A DNA stretch of 13,012 bases, taken from the NCBI RefSeq assembly GCF_946481715.1, contig NZ_CAMLOV010000156.1, positions 1-13,012 on the forward strand, written 5' to 3'. The notes under the pieces were generated by a model. It was not told the DNA's origin and searched no databases. It was given only the letters and a program-made list of their open reading frames with translations. Shown here one piece after another: positions 1 to 6,647 of this stretch. The translations under genes and the position numbers were made by a program. The first letter of the stretch is position 1. Each line of letters begins with the position of its first letter. Origin of the DNA: an uncultured Mucilaginibacter sp. GTDB lineage: Bacteria > Bacteroidota > Bacteroidia > Sphingobacteriales > Sphingobacteriaceae.

Positions 1-116
1 TGGCACCAATATTTGCAGCGGTGGGTGCAGCAGCAGCTTTGCTAACTGAATGTACCATCACCGTGGAGCGCAAAGGCGATGCAGAGGAAGAGAATGAAGA
101 AATTACTAAATTCTAA
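1..116 (+). CDS. C-terminal end of an unidentified protein (5' end outside window)
   Basis: An open frame with codons starting at position 3 runs from the left edge to a TAA at 114-116 and encodes about 37 residues. The fragment begins with a small-residue, hydrophobic stretch (APIFAAVGAAAALL), passes through LTECTITVERK, and ends in an acidic tail (DAEEENEEITKF). The hydrophobic part could be a final membrane helix or a buried helix of a soluble protein. I do not recognise the family from this piece. A hairpin with a T-run follows at 189-231 and would suit termination of this transcript, which supports real coding on this strand. Confidence 0.5.
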   Translation, partial: APIFAAVGAAAALLTECTITVERKGDAEEENEEITKF

Positions 117-145
117 GATAAAGCACTTCATCGAATTGCACCTTT

Positions 146-268
146 ATTGCCGTCGGTTTTAACCGACGGTGGGAGCAAGATTATTATTGGCTTTAGCCGA
201 ACTTACAAAAAGGGTTGGCTAAAGCCTTTTTGTTTATCCTTTACCCGTCGGTTAAAACCGACGGCAAT
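146..268. repeat. Nested palindromic repeat element
   Basis: A 24-bp sequence at 146-169 (ATTGCCGTCGGTTTTAACCG, then ACGG) recurs as an exact reverse complement at 245-268. Each arm also contains its own near-perfect palindrome (CCGTCGGTT/AACCGACGG). Inside the arms sits a second inverted pair, GGCTTTAGCC at 189-198 and GGCTAAAGCC at 217-226, so the element is a palindrome within a palindrome. It lies in the convergent gap between the unidentified + strand gene and the minus-strand DUF1330 gene. It resembles REP/BIME-type or small non-autonomous elements; no transposase is present. Confidence 0.8.
189..235 (+). terminator. Putative Rho-independent terminator inside the palindromic element
   Basis: A 10-bp perfect stem (189-198 with 217-226, GC-rich ends) with an 18-nt loop is followed directly by five T and then GTTT. 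An alternative fold pairs ACAAAAAGG (205-213) with CCTTTTTGT (225-233) around an 11-nt loop. It lies about 70 nt after the stop of the + strand gene. The alternative fold is symmetric and could also serve the minus-strand transcript ending at 305. Confidence 0.55.
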
Positions 269-304
269 GAAGTAATATTTTCTCTCTCGGATTACTTTTT
301 GAAT

Positions 305-607
305 TCACAACACTACCCCTTCAATGAGTACAATCTTCTCTACCGACCGATCTTTCATTGCCATAAAAGCCAAACGTTTCGGGTCTGTTTTATACCCTTC
401 AAAATCGGCTTTGCTGCCGAAAGTTACCAGGTGAATTTCGTATGGTAGTGGTTCGTTGCTTGCAACAAAAGCGCTTGCATCGGGCCTGATGCGGTAAACG
501 AGTATCCCGTTATGGTCGTTTAAAAGCGGCAATACTTTATCCTCAAATGCGTGGAATTCTGCCTCACATCCGGGTTTGATAAAGATGAGTTGGGTGTAGT
601 AAAGCAT
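305..607 (-). CDS. DUF1330-like small dimeric alpha/beta-barrel protein
   Basis: A 100 aa cytosolic protein without signal peptide or membrane segment. The pattern MLYYTQLIFIKPGCEAEFHAFE (residues 1-22), followed by a central beta stretch around YEIHLVTFGSKADFEGYKTDP and a short ending strand, fits the DUF1330 / antibiotic-biosynthesis-monooxygenase-like ferredoxin fold. Such proteins usually form dimers with a shared barrel; the substrate is generally unknown. The length is normal for the family. It lies 29 nt downstream of the DUF1493-like gene on the same strand, so the two are probably co-transcribed. No catalytic residue can be named from the sequence. The fold assignment is moderately secure and the function is unknown. 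Confidence 0.65.
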   Translation of the reverse strand: MLYYTQLIFIKPGCEAEFHAFEDKVLPLLNDHNGILVYRIRPDASAFVASNEPLPYEIHLVTFGSKADFEGYKTDPKRLAFMAMKDRSVEKIVLIEGVVL

Positions 608-636
608 AGCGTGATATTTTCTGCTGTTAGTTTTTC

Positions 637-954
637 TTAGGATGCCTGTATAACCGAATCATCTAATTTCCCCTGAGTTATTCCTGTGTATAAATTGCCT
701 ATAGTTATAGGGAGTCTCGATTTCGAATCATCAAAAAGCCAATTCGGCTCATGATAAAAATATTTCTCAAAGACAAAATTGGTTATATCTACTCCAAAAA
801 GCCTGCTATATTTCTGTATTAAATCACTCGCCTCGCTGCCTGTCGTACCCAAATCGTCTTCAATCAGGGTTTCTTTAAAAATTTCAACATCAAACGCACC
901 AGTCTCCTCCTTAATAAAAGATGCAAATTCTTCAAATGATAAATTAGTCTTCAT
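637..954 (-). CDS. DUF1493-like (acyl-carrier-protein-like) protein
   Basis: A 105 aa acidic cytosolic protein. The arrangement IEDDLGTTGSEASDLIQKYSRLFGVDITNF (residues 31-60), then FEKYFYHEPN and a late LPITIGNLYTGITQGKLDDS, matches the DUF1493 pattern, which resembles a small helical acyl carrier protein: the DDLGTTG turn stands where an ACP carries its DSL motif. There is no Ser in DSL context, so phosphopantetheine attachment is not evident (S39 and S43 are nearby). DUF1493 proteins are often encoded beside other small cytosolic proteins; here the downstream neighbour is DUF1330-like. The ATG follows an AT-rich leader without Shine-Dalgarno, usual for Bacteroidota. An inverted repeat lies just upstream (963-994). 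Confidence 0.6.
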   Translation of the reverse strand: MKTNLSFEEFASFIKEETGAFDVEIFKETLIEDDLGTTGSEASDLIQKYSRLFGVDITNFVFEKYFYHEPNWLFDDSKSRLPITIGNLYTGITQGKLDDSVIQAS

Positions 955-962
955 TAAATATA

Positions 963-994
963 TTGGTGATATAGTTATTACAATTAATCACCAA
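963..994. promoter_or_regulatory. Operator-like dyad between the divergent DUF1493 and recJ genes
   Basis: TTGGTGAT (963-970) and ATCACCAA (987-994) form an 8-bp perfect inverted repeat with a 16-nt AT-rich spacer, 8 nt upstream of the minus-strand ATG at 954. The half-site centres are 24 bp apart, which would suit a dimeric regulator. No regulator gene is adjacent, so this is a candidate only. Confidence 0.3.
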
Positions 995-1032
995 GGTACT
1001 TTTTTATTGGTTTGATTTAAAGCAAAAAAATT

Positions 1033-1064
1033 AAGGTACTTTGCGTCTTCGCGCCTTTGCGTGC
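1033..1064. repeat. TTTGCGT-containing intergenic repeat
   Basis: The recJ upstream region contains TTTGCGT twice (1040-1046 and 1056-1062) around CTTCGCGCC. This wording is a common intergenic motif in several bacterial phyla as I recall it. AAGGTACTTT also occurs twice, at 993-1002 and 1033-1042, 40 bp apart. No gene lies in this 166-bp divergent spacer. Confidence 0.45.
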
Positions 1065-1086
1065 CCTAAAAAATAAAACCAAGCCT

Positions 1087-1094
1087 TATCTTTA
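1087..1094 (+). promoter_or_regulatory. Possible -7 box for recJ
   Basis: TATCTTTA resembles the Bacteroidota -7 consensus TANNTTTG with one mismatch and lies 26 nt before the recJ ATG. A TTTG at 1056-1059 is too far upstream to be a standard -33 element, so support is partial. Confidence 0.35.
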
Positions 1095-1120
1095 CGCTCT
1101 TAAAATTTTAATAAATACTT

Positions 1121-2851
1121 ATGGCGAAACGGTGGGTGTTAAAAGATGCGGCAGACGGGGATATTGTGCAGCAATTGGCAGAGCAGCTTAACATCAGCAC
1201 AGTTTTAAGTAATATGCTTGCCCAGCGCGGCATCAGCAATTTCGACGAAGCCAAATATTTCTTTCGCCCCAGCGCTTTGCACCTGCACGATCCTTTCCTG
1301 ATGCAGGATATGGAAAAAGCCATCAACAGGATAGACGACGCCATCGCCGCTAACGAAAAGGTTTTAATTTATGGCGATTACGATGTAGACGGCACCACCG
1401 CTGTGGCGCTTGTGTATAGTTTTTTAAAAAAACACCACGCCAATATAGAATATTACATCCCCGATAGGTACAAGGAGGGTTACGGGATCTCCACTGCGGG
1501 TATCGACTATGCCGCCGCGAATGGTTTCACGCTCATTATCGCGCTGGATTGTGGCATTAAGTCGGTAGATAAGATTGCTTACGCCAATACGCTGGGTGTA
1601 GATTTCATCATTTGCGATCACCACTTGCCGGGCGAGGAACTGCCCGCCGCCGTGGCGATTCTCGACCCAAAACGGAGTGATTGCCAGTACCCCTATAAAG
1701 AACTATCCGGCTGCTGTATCGGCCTAAAACTGGCTCAGGCATATACCGAAAAACATGATCTTCCTTTTGAAGAAGTAAGCAGTTATTTCGACCTGGTGTG
1801 TATCAGCATTGCCTGCGATATTGTACACATTACCGGTGAAAACCGCGTGCTGGCATTTTTAGGGTTGCAAAAAATAAACGAGGATCCCTGCATCGGCGTA
1901 AAAATGCTGATGGAAGTTGCCGGCCGCAAAGGCCCCTACACCATTAGCGATGTGGTGTTTTTATTAGGCCCGCGTATTAATGCCGCCGGGCGGATAGACG
2001 ATGCCAAAGATGCCGTACAGCTATTAATAGCCTGCCACGAAGACGACGCCAAGGAAAAAGGGCTGCTGATAAACGAACGCAACCAGGAGCGCAAAGGGCA
2101 CGACCAGCAAATTACCGATGAGGCACTGAGCCTGATAGATAATGATGCCATCCTGATTGGTAAAAAATCAACCGTGGTTTTTAACGAGCGCTGGCATAAA
2201 GGCGTTATTGGCATTGTAGCGTCGCGCCTTACCGAAAAATATTACCGTCCTACAGTTGTGCTTACCCGCAGTAACGGGCATGTGGCCGGCTCGGCACGTT
2301 CCGTTTTAGGGTACGATTTGTACGAAGCGCTTTGCGGGTGCAGCGATCTGCTTTTACAGTTTGGCGGGCATAAATACGCCGCCGGGCTTACTATGCAGCC
2401 CGATCAAGTGCCGGCTTTTATTGAACGCTTTGAAGAGGTAGTAAGCAAAAGCATTACAGATGAACAATTGATACAGCAGGTTTTAATAGATGCGGAGATA
2501 TTGCTTACCGATATCGAACCCAAATTCTTCCGCGTATTAAACCAGTTTGCACCCTTTGGCCCCGAGAACATGGCCCCGGTATTCCTGAGCAAAAATGTGT
2601 ATGTTAGCGGCAATGCAGGCTTGGTGGGTGGCAACCACGTAAAAATGAGCGTTATGCAGCCCGGTTCGGCGGCGTTTAGTTGTATAGCGTTTAACCATGC
2701 CGAATACCTGCCCAAATTGATGCCCGGCCAGCCATTTGATATTTGCTACGCCATTGAAGAAAATGTTTGGCGCGAACAGCGCACGATACAGCTCAATATA
2801 AAAGGGATAAGGATGAGCCCCACCCAACCCTCCCCGGAAGGGAGGGCTTAA
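1121..2851 (+). CDS. recJ: Single-stranded-DNA-specific exonuclease RecJ
   Basis: RecJ degrades single-stranded DNA 5' to 3' and acts in recombination (RecF pathway), mismatch repair and rescue of stalled forks. The 576 aa protein has the DHH phosphoesterase motifs in order: GDYDVDGT (85-92), DCG (143-145), CDHHLPG (165-171) and an Asp at about 233 in ISIACDI. These supply the metal-binding Asp/His cluster. GPRINAAGRI (283-292) and the DHHA1 motifs GVIGIVASRL (361-370) and FGGHKYAAGL (414-423) follow, then a C-terminal OB-like domain. No key residue is missing. The ATG at 1121 gives the expected N-terminus. The last 12 residues (MSPTQPSPEGRA, 565-576) are encoded by an intergenic hairpin repeat and look like a species-specific addition after the usual end near QLNIKGIR. 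Confidence 0.97.
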   Translation: MAKRWVLKDAADGDIVQQLAEQLNISTVLSNMLAQRGISNFDEAKYFFRPSALHLHDPFLMQDMEKAINRIDDAIAANEKVLIYGDYDVDGTTAVALVYSFLKKHHANIEYYIPDRYKEGYGISTAGIDYAAANGFTLIIALDCGIKSVDKIAYANTLGVDFIICDHHLPGEELPAAVAILDPKRSDCQYPYKELSGCCIGLKLAQAYTEKHDLPFEEVSSYFDLVCISIACDIVHITGENRVLAFLGLQKINEDPCIGVKMLMEVAGRKGPYTISDVVFLLGPRINAAGRIDDAKDAVQLLIACHEDDAKEKGLLINERNQERKGHDQQITDEALSLIDNDAILIGKKSTVVFNERWHKGVIGIVASRLTEKYYRPTVVLTRSNGHVAGSARSVLGYDLYEALCGCSDLLLQFGGHKYAAGLTMQPDQVPAFIERFEEVVSKSITDEQLIQQVLIDAEILLTDIEPKFFRVLNQFAPFGPENMAPVFLSKNVYVSGNAGLVGGNHVKMSVMQPGSAAFSCIAFNHAEYLPKLMPGQPFDICYAIEENVWREQRTIQLNIKGIRMSPTQPSPEGRA

Positions 2852-2977
2852 AAATTCTGCGAGCAAAACTAAATGGCATTATTTTGAAGGGGTGCGCAAT
2901 AGAAGTACCGAAGCAGAGTTATACAAAGACAATTAACAACTATAAAAGTCTCCCCTTCCGGGGGAGATTTAGAGGGA
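2820..2977. repeat. Paired C-rich/G-rich hairpin repeats flanking the recJ-lptB gap
   Basis: CCCTCCC/GGGAGGG (2828-2834 with 2840-2846, loop CGGAA) forms a hairpin inside the 3' end of recJ. CTCCCC/GGGGAG (2950-2955 with 2961-2966, loop TTCCG) forms another just before lptB. The two hairpins are imperfect reverse complements of each other, roughly 100 bp apart. The piece may be a small mobile-like element or two members of a repeat family. The intervening stretch 2852-2949 has no gene I can support. Confidence 0.65.
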
Positions 2978-2981
2978 GCAT

Positions 2982-3722
2982 ATGATCCTAAGAGCAGAAA
3001 ATTTAGTAAAAAAATACAAGCAGCGCAGCGTTGTTAACGATGTTACCTTTAATGTAGCGCAGGGCGAAATTGTGGGTTTGTTAGGGCCAAATGGCGCTGG
3101 TAAAACCACATCGTTCTACATGATTGTTGGGCTGATAAAGCCAAACGAAGGCAAAATATATTTAGATGATGAAGATATAACAGGCGACCCAATGTATCGC
3201 CGTGCACAAAAAGGCATCGGCTACCTGGCGCAGGAACCTTCTGTGTTTCGTAAACTCTCAGTAGAGGATAACATTAAAGCGGTGCTGGAGATGGGCAAAA
3301 TGCCAAAAGACCAGCAGCGGGATAAACTGGAAGAATTGATAGACGAGTTTAGCCTGCACAAAGTGCGCAGAAACCGCGGCGATTTGCTTAGCGGTGGCGA
3401 ACGCCGCCGTACCGAGATTGCCCGCGCCCTGGCCGCCGAACCAAACTTTATATTATTGGACGAGCCCTTCGCCGGGGTAGACCCGATAGCAGTGGAGGAG
3501 ATACAAGCCATGGTAGCCAAGCTTCGCCACCGCAACATCGGCATATTAATTACCGACCACAACGTGCAGGAAACCCTATCCATCACCGACCGCGCGTATC
3601 TGCTTTTCGAAGGAAAACTGCTGGAATCGGGCGTGCCCGAAGTACTGGCTGCCAACGAAATGGTGCGTAAAGTATATCTTGGCGCAAATTTTGTATTGAA
3701 GAGAAAAACCTTTGCTCAGTAA
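2982..3722 (+). CDS. lptB: LptB, ATPase of the lipopolysaccharide export ABC transporter
   Basis: LptB is the cytosolic ATPase that, with LptF and LptG, pulls lipopolysaccharide from the inner membrane onto the Lpt bridge towards the outer membrane. The 246 aa protein has Walker [10 protein letters not shown] (35-43), Q-loop Gln84 in [18 protein letters not shown], signature LSGGE (136-140), Walker B FILLDEPF (156-163) and switch His193 in TDHNV. The [14 protein letters not shown] stretch and [12 protein letters not shown] are typical of LptB rather than of general ABC ATPases. The length is normal. The ATG is preceded by AGAGGGAG from the end of a hairpin repeat, one of the few Shine-Dalgarno-like sequences in the window. 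The other lpt genes are not nearby. Confidence 0.95.
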   Translation: MILRAENLVKKYKQRSVVNDVTFNVAQGEIVGLLGPNGAGKTTSFYMIVGLIKPNEGKIYLDDEDITGDPMYRRAQKGIGYLAQEPSVFRKLSVEDNIKAVLEMGKMPKDQQRDKLEELIDEFSLHKVRRNRGDLLSGGERRRTEIARALAAEPNFILLDEPFAGVDPIAVEEIQAMVAKLRHRNIGILITDHNVQETLSITDRAYLLFEGKLLESGVPEVLAANEMVRKVYLGANFVLKRKTFAQ

Positions 3723-3726
3723 ATAA

Positions 3727-3734
3727 TATATTTG
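3727..3734 (+). promoter_or_regulatory. -7 promoter box upstream of the GH3-like gene
   Basis: TATATTTG is a perfect match to TANNTTTG and lies just after the lptB stop. No TTG sits at the usual -33 distance (nearest gaps 12 and 28 nt). If used, transcription would start near 3740 and the leader would include the tandem repeat and hairpin at 3736-3835. Confidence 0.4.
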
Positions 3735-3735
3735 A

Positions 3736-3832
3736 TTGGTTCATAGTTGATGGTTCATAGTTGATGGTAGCTCCAATAAGGCTACTAACTATTCATGGAC
3801 TTCGGTCTATGAACTATAAACCATTAACCATC
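3736..3832. repeat. TTCATAG tandem and inverted repeat with TTCG hairpin
   Basis: A 14-bp unit GGTTCATAGTTGAT is present twice in exact tandem (3738-3751, 3752-3765). A related sequence in inverse orientation follows (CTATGAACTATAAACCATTA from 3807), making a large imperfect inverted repeat. Within it are GTAGC/GCTAC (3767-3771 with 3781-3785) and a 9-bp stem with one G-T pair (3792-3800 with 3805-3813) closed by the very stable TTCG tetraloop inside a C-G pair. It ends just before the GH3 start codon. Confidence 0.7.
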
Positions 3833-3835
3833 CCC

Positions 3836-5368
3836 ATGGCTATTATAAACTCTGTTTTTACCTGGTTCATGAAAAAGCGTATCCACCAGATAGAGCTTTT
3901 TATGAAATACCCTAATGAAGTGCAGGAAGAATGGTTTGAACAGTTAGTGGCCGGTGCCGAAAATACCGAATGGGGCAAACAACACCATTACAAAAGCATC
4001 GAAAGCCTGGCCGATTTTAAGCGCCAGGTGCCTATCCAAAATTATGATTCGCTAAAACCCTATATCGAGCGGATGCTGAAAGGCGAGCAAAATGTGCTTT
4101 GGCCGTCAGAGATCCGCTGGTTTGCCAAATCATCCGGCACCACCAGCGACCGCAGCAAATTTATCCCGGTAAGCGAAGAATCGTTGGAGGAATGCCACTT
4201 TAAGGGCGGCAAGGATATGCTTACCATATACTTCAACAACCGCCCCAACGCCCGCATTTTCACAGGCAAAAGCTTAACTCTCGGTGGCAGCCATCAAATA
4301 GGCCAGTTAAATGCCGACACTTCTTTCGGCGATCTATCAGCGGTAATCATGAAAAACCTGCCCCTTTGGGCCGAGTTTTACCGAACGCCGCACCTGGATA
4401 TTGCGCTACTGGAAAACTTCGAGGAAAAAATAGAGAAGATGGCCCACGCTACCATAGATGTGAACGTAACCAGCATCAGCGGCGTACCCACCTGGAACAT
4501 CTTGCTGTTTAAACGCATCCTGGAGATCACCGGTAAAAACAACCTGCTGGAGGTTTGGCCAAACCTGGAGCTGTACTTTCACGGTGCGGTAAACTTTACG
4601 CCCTACCGCGAGCAGTTTAAAAAACTCATCCCGAACGATGACATGTACTACCTCGAAACCTACAATGCATCCGAAGGTTTCTTTGGCATCCAGGATTTGG
4701 AAGAACCGGGCGATATGCTATTAATGCTTGATTATGGCATTTTTTACGAATTCCTCCCGCTGGAAAAATTACACGACGAAAACCCCGATACCCTAACATT
4801 GGACGAGGTAGAGCTGGATAAAAACTATGCGCTCATCATTAGCACCAATGCCGGGCTTTGGCGGTATATGATAGGCGATACTATTAAATTCACATCGCTT
4901 GTGCCTTACCGCATTAGCATAACAGGCCGTACCAAGCATTTTATTAATGCCTTCGGCGAGGAGGTTATCATCGATAATGCCGAACGCGCATTAGCCGAAG
5001 CCTGCGCGCAAACCGGCGCCATCATCCGCGATTATACCGCCGCCCCGGTTTATTTTACCGGCGACCAATGCGGTGCGCACGAATGGCTGATAGAGTTTGA
5101 AAAGAAACCCGCCGAATTTGAGCGTTTTGTGGATTTGCTCGACCTCACCCTTCGCCGCGTAAATTCCGATTACGATGCCAAGCGTTTTAAAGATATGGCC
5201 CTGCGCCGCCCAATAGTTAAAAAAGTTGCAGAAGGCACCTTTTTTAACTGGATGAAGTTGAAAGGCAAAATTGGCGGGCAACATAAAGTACCGCGTTTAG
5301 CCAACAACCGCGAGTATGTAGATTCTATCCTGAAAATGCTGGACGGTGTGCCCGTACCTAATAATTAG
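3836..5368 (+). CDS. GH3-like acyl-adenylate-forming family protein
   Basis: A 510 aa protein of the GH3 family, named after plant enzymes that adenylate auxin or jasmonate and join them to amino acids. Bacterial members have no known substrate; a cytosolic acyl-AMP ligase activity is inferred. Visible ANL-superfamily signatures are the P-loop SSGTTSDRSK (99-108), YNASEG (276-281), GLWRYMIGDTIKF (340-352) and the hinge ITGRTKHFINAFGEEV (362-377). The length is usual for bacterial GH3 proteins. The frame is open from a TTG at 3761, but those extra 25 codons lie in repeat DNA. The ATG at 3836 gives the typical start MAIINSVFTWFMKKRI, so I chose it. The gene follows lptB by 113 nt, and a -7 box in the gap suggests it may have its own promoter. 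Confidence 0.88.
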   Translation: MAIINSVFTWFMKKRIHQIELFMKYPNEVQEEWFEQLVAGAENTEWGKQHHYKSIESLADFKRQVPIQNYDSLKPYIERMLKGEQNVLWPSEIRWFAKSSGTTSDRSKFIPVSEESLEECHFKGGKDMLTIYFNNRPNARIFTGKSLTLGGSHQIGQLNADTSFGDLSAVIMKNLPLWAEFYRTPHLDIALLENFEEKIEKMAHATIDVNVTSISGVPTWNILLFKRILEITGKNNLLEVWPNLELYFHGAVNFTPYREQFKKLIPNDDMYYLETYNASEGFFGIQDLEEPGDMLLMLDYGIFYEFLPLEKLHDENPDTLTLDEVELDKNYALIISTNAGLWRYMIGDTIKFTSLVPYRISITGRTKHFINAFGEEVIIDNAERALAEACAQTGAIIRDYTAAPVYFTGDQCGAHEWLIEFEKKPAEFERFVDLLDLTLRRVNSDYDAKRFKDMALRRPIVKKVAEGTFFNWMKLKGKIGGQHKVPRLANNREYVDSILKMLDGVPVPNN

Positions 5369-5425
5369 CAATTTGCTGTAGCATTTAGCCAAACCTAATC
5401 GTAATAGTAATAAAACCAATTGCTT

Positions 5426-5818
5426 ATGAACAGGGTTTTACTATTGATAGCTGTTGCTTGTACCTTATCTGCATGCGAAAAAAGCGGCGCAGTTAACGCA
5501 AATGTATTTGGCAAATACGAATTAAGGGCAAGCTACGGCGGGTTGATGTATCGCTACAATAAATTCGAACCCGGCAATGGCAATATCTTTCAGTTTAAAA
5601 GCGATAGTACTTACGTGAGGTATGCCAACGGAACTATTACCGAAAGCGGCAATTACCATATCAATATAAAGGGTACCGAGGGCGGCGCAAGGTACGGCAC
5701 CATCACTTTCGATGAACCGGTATATCTGGATAATTTCCGCATAAAAGCAGATACCATCACCATTGGTACAACTGCAGCTGATGGCATTGCATCTGATTAC
5801 GTTAAACTGAAACAGTAA
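5426..5818 (+). CDS. Small lipoprotein, array copy 1 (lipocalin-like)
   Basis: A 130 aa predicted lipoprotein. The signal peptide MNRVLLLIAVACTLSAC ends in lipobox LSAC with lipid-carrying Cys17, followed by EKSG. The mature part has FGKYELRASYGG, PGNGNIFQFKSDSTYVRY, a central GNYHI strand and a late DTITIGTTAADGIASDYVKLK. These short alternating strands suggest a small beta barrel like Bacteroidota lipocalin-like lipoproteins; function unknown. I chose the ATG at 5426 over the in-frame TTG at 5420 because it starts a standard signal peptide. It heads four tandem paralogues separated by 14-21 nt, probably one transcript. It is most like copy 3: 17 identical bases occur at 5600-5616 and 6402-6418. 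Confidence 0.85.
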   Translation: MNRVLLLIAVACTLSACEKSGAVNANVFGKYELRASYGGLMYRYNKFEPGNGNIFQFKSDSTYVRYANGTITESGNYHINIKGTEGGARYGTITFDEPVYLDNFRIKADTITIGTTAADGIASDYVKLKQ

Positions 5819-5832
5819 TTAAGCTAATAACC

Positions 5833-6210
5833 ATGAAAAAAACGTTATTGATTGTTGCTTTTGTTGCCGGGCTCGCAGCCTGCAAAAAAGAAAAAACGCC
5901 TGCGCTATTTAATATCGTTGGTAAATGGGAACTCCGCTACACTACGGGTGGTGGGCTAGCCGCGGCTCCTGCGGCCAGTGTTTATATTTATGAATTTAAG
6001 GCAGATAGCACTTTTGTCCAGTATATAGATAATGCTGTGCATGCTACCGGCCAGTACCATACCGCTATAACCAACAGGACGGCCGCAAACACTTACGGCA
6101 GGATTGAAATTTCGGGCAATGGCTCAGATAGCTTTAAGTTGAATAAAGATACTCTCCTCCTCGGTGTAAACAACGCAACTGGTATTTCTCATACTTACGT
6201 TAAAAAATAA
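5833..6210 (+). CDS. Small lipoprotein, array copy 2 (lipocalin-like)
   Basis: A 125 aa predicted lipoprotein: signal MKKTLLIVAFVAGLAAC, lipobox LAAC, Cys17, then KKEK. The core repeats the array pattern: VGKWELRYTTGG, YIYEFKADSTFVQYIDN, ATGQYHT, YGRIEISG, and DTLLLGVNNATGISHTYVKK at the end. An Ala-rich insert (GLAAAPAASV) replaces the PGNGN loop of copies 1 and 4. GKW is the short lipocalin-type signature. The positively charged, then acidic, residues after the Cys somewhat resemble the K-(D/E)2 surface-export signal described in Capnocytophaga, but the match is loose. It starts 14 nt after copy 1. Confidence 0.85.
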   Translation: MKKTLLIVAFVAGLAACKKEKTPALFNIVGKWELRYTTGGGLAAAPAASVYIYEFKADSTFVQYIDNAVHATGQYHTAITNRTAANTYGRIEISGNGSDSFKLNKDTLLLGVNNATGISHTYVKK

Positions 6211-6227
6211 CTGAAATAAATTTTAAG

Positions 6228-6626
6228 ATGCAAAAGGGGTGGTTAATTATTGTGGTATTGGGCTGCCTGGCAGCCTGCAAAAAAGAACGGGCTCCGCAAA
6301 TTACGGCCGGGCTGTTCGGTAAATGGGACCTGGCATACGTGCACGGGGGCTTACGTCCTGCTATAGCCATAACCAATAGCGGCAATATGTACCAATTTAA
6401 CAGCGATAGTACTTACGTAAAATACCTCGAAAACAAAGTAACGGCAAGCGGTAAGTTCAGCATTAAAATACAGGAAACCAGAGACACCATAAAATTTGGC
6501 CTCATTACGTTTACTAATCCTACATACAGCGATGCCTGGGCAGAAACGCCTCATACGATAATTATTGGGTCTTCGGCAGCCGATGGGCCATCGTACGAAT
6601 ACCATAAAGTAAGCGGCGAAAAATAA
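6228..6626 (+). CDS. Small lipoprotein, array copy 3 (lipocalin-like)
   Basis: A 132 aa predicted lipoprotein: signal MQKGWLIIVVLGCLAAC, lipobox LAAC, Cys17, then KKER. The mature domain follows the family pattern with FGKWDLAYVHGG, NMYQFNSDSTYVKYLENKV, ASGKFSIKI, FGLITFTNPTYSDAW and TIIIGSSAADGPSYEYHKVS. The first strand and GKW signature are closest to copy 2, while the SDSTYVKY and PTYSDAW region is closest to copy 1. This mosaic resemblance would fit unequal crossing over or gene conversion in the array. It starts 17 nt after copy 2. Outer-membrane anchoring is predicted; ligand unknown. Confidence 0.85.
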   Translation: MQKGWLIIVVLGCLAACKKERAPQITAGLFGKWDLAYVHGGLRPAIAITNSGNMYQFNSDSTYVKYLENKVTASGKFSIKIQETRDTIKFGLITFTNPTYSDAWAETPHTIIIGSSAADGPSYEYHKVSGEK

Positions 6627-6647
6627 ATATATATCAAGCATTAATAC

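Noticed and set aside
215..448. 77 aa + strand open frame opposite the DUF1330 gene
   Set aside because: It starts inside the palindromic element and runs antisense through a recognisable protein family; composition is not protein-like.
2404..2866. Two minus-strand open frames opposite the recJ 3' end
   Set aside because: Both are antisense to the conserved RecJ C-terminal domain and one begins in the hairpin repeat.
2852..2981. Small gene or insertion sequence between recJ and lptB
   Set aside because: The only open frame is short, overlaps both hairpins and lacks a plausible start; no transposase remnant is visible.
3221..3655. 144 aa minus-strand open frame within lptB
   Set aside because: Ser/Arg-rich antisense shadow of a gene with complete ABC ATPase motifs.
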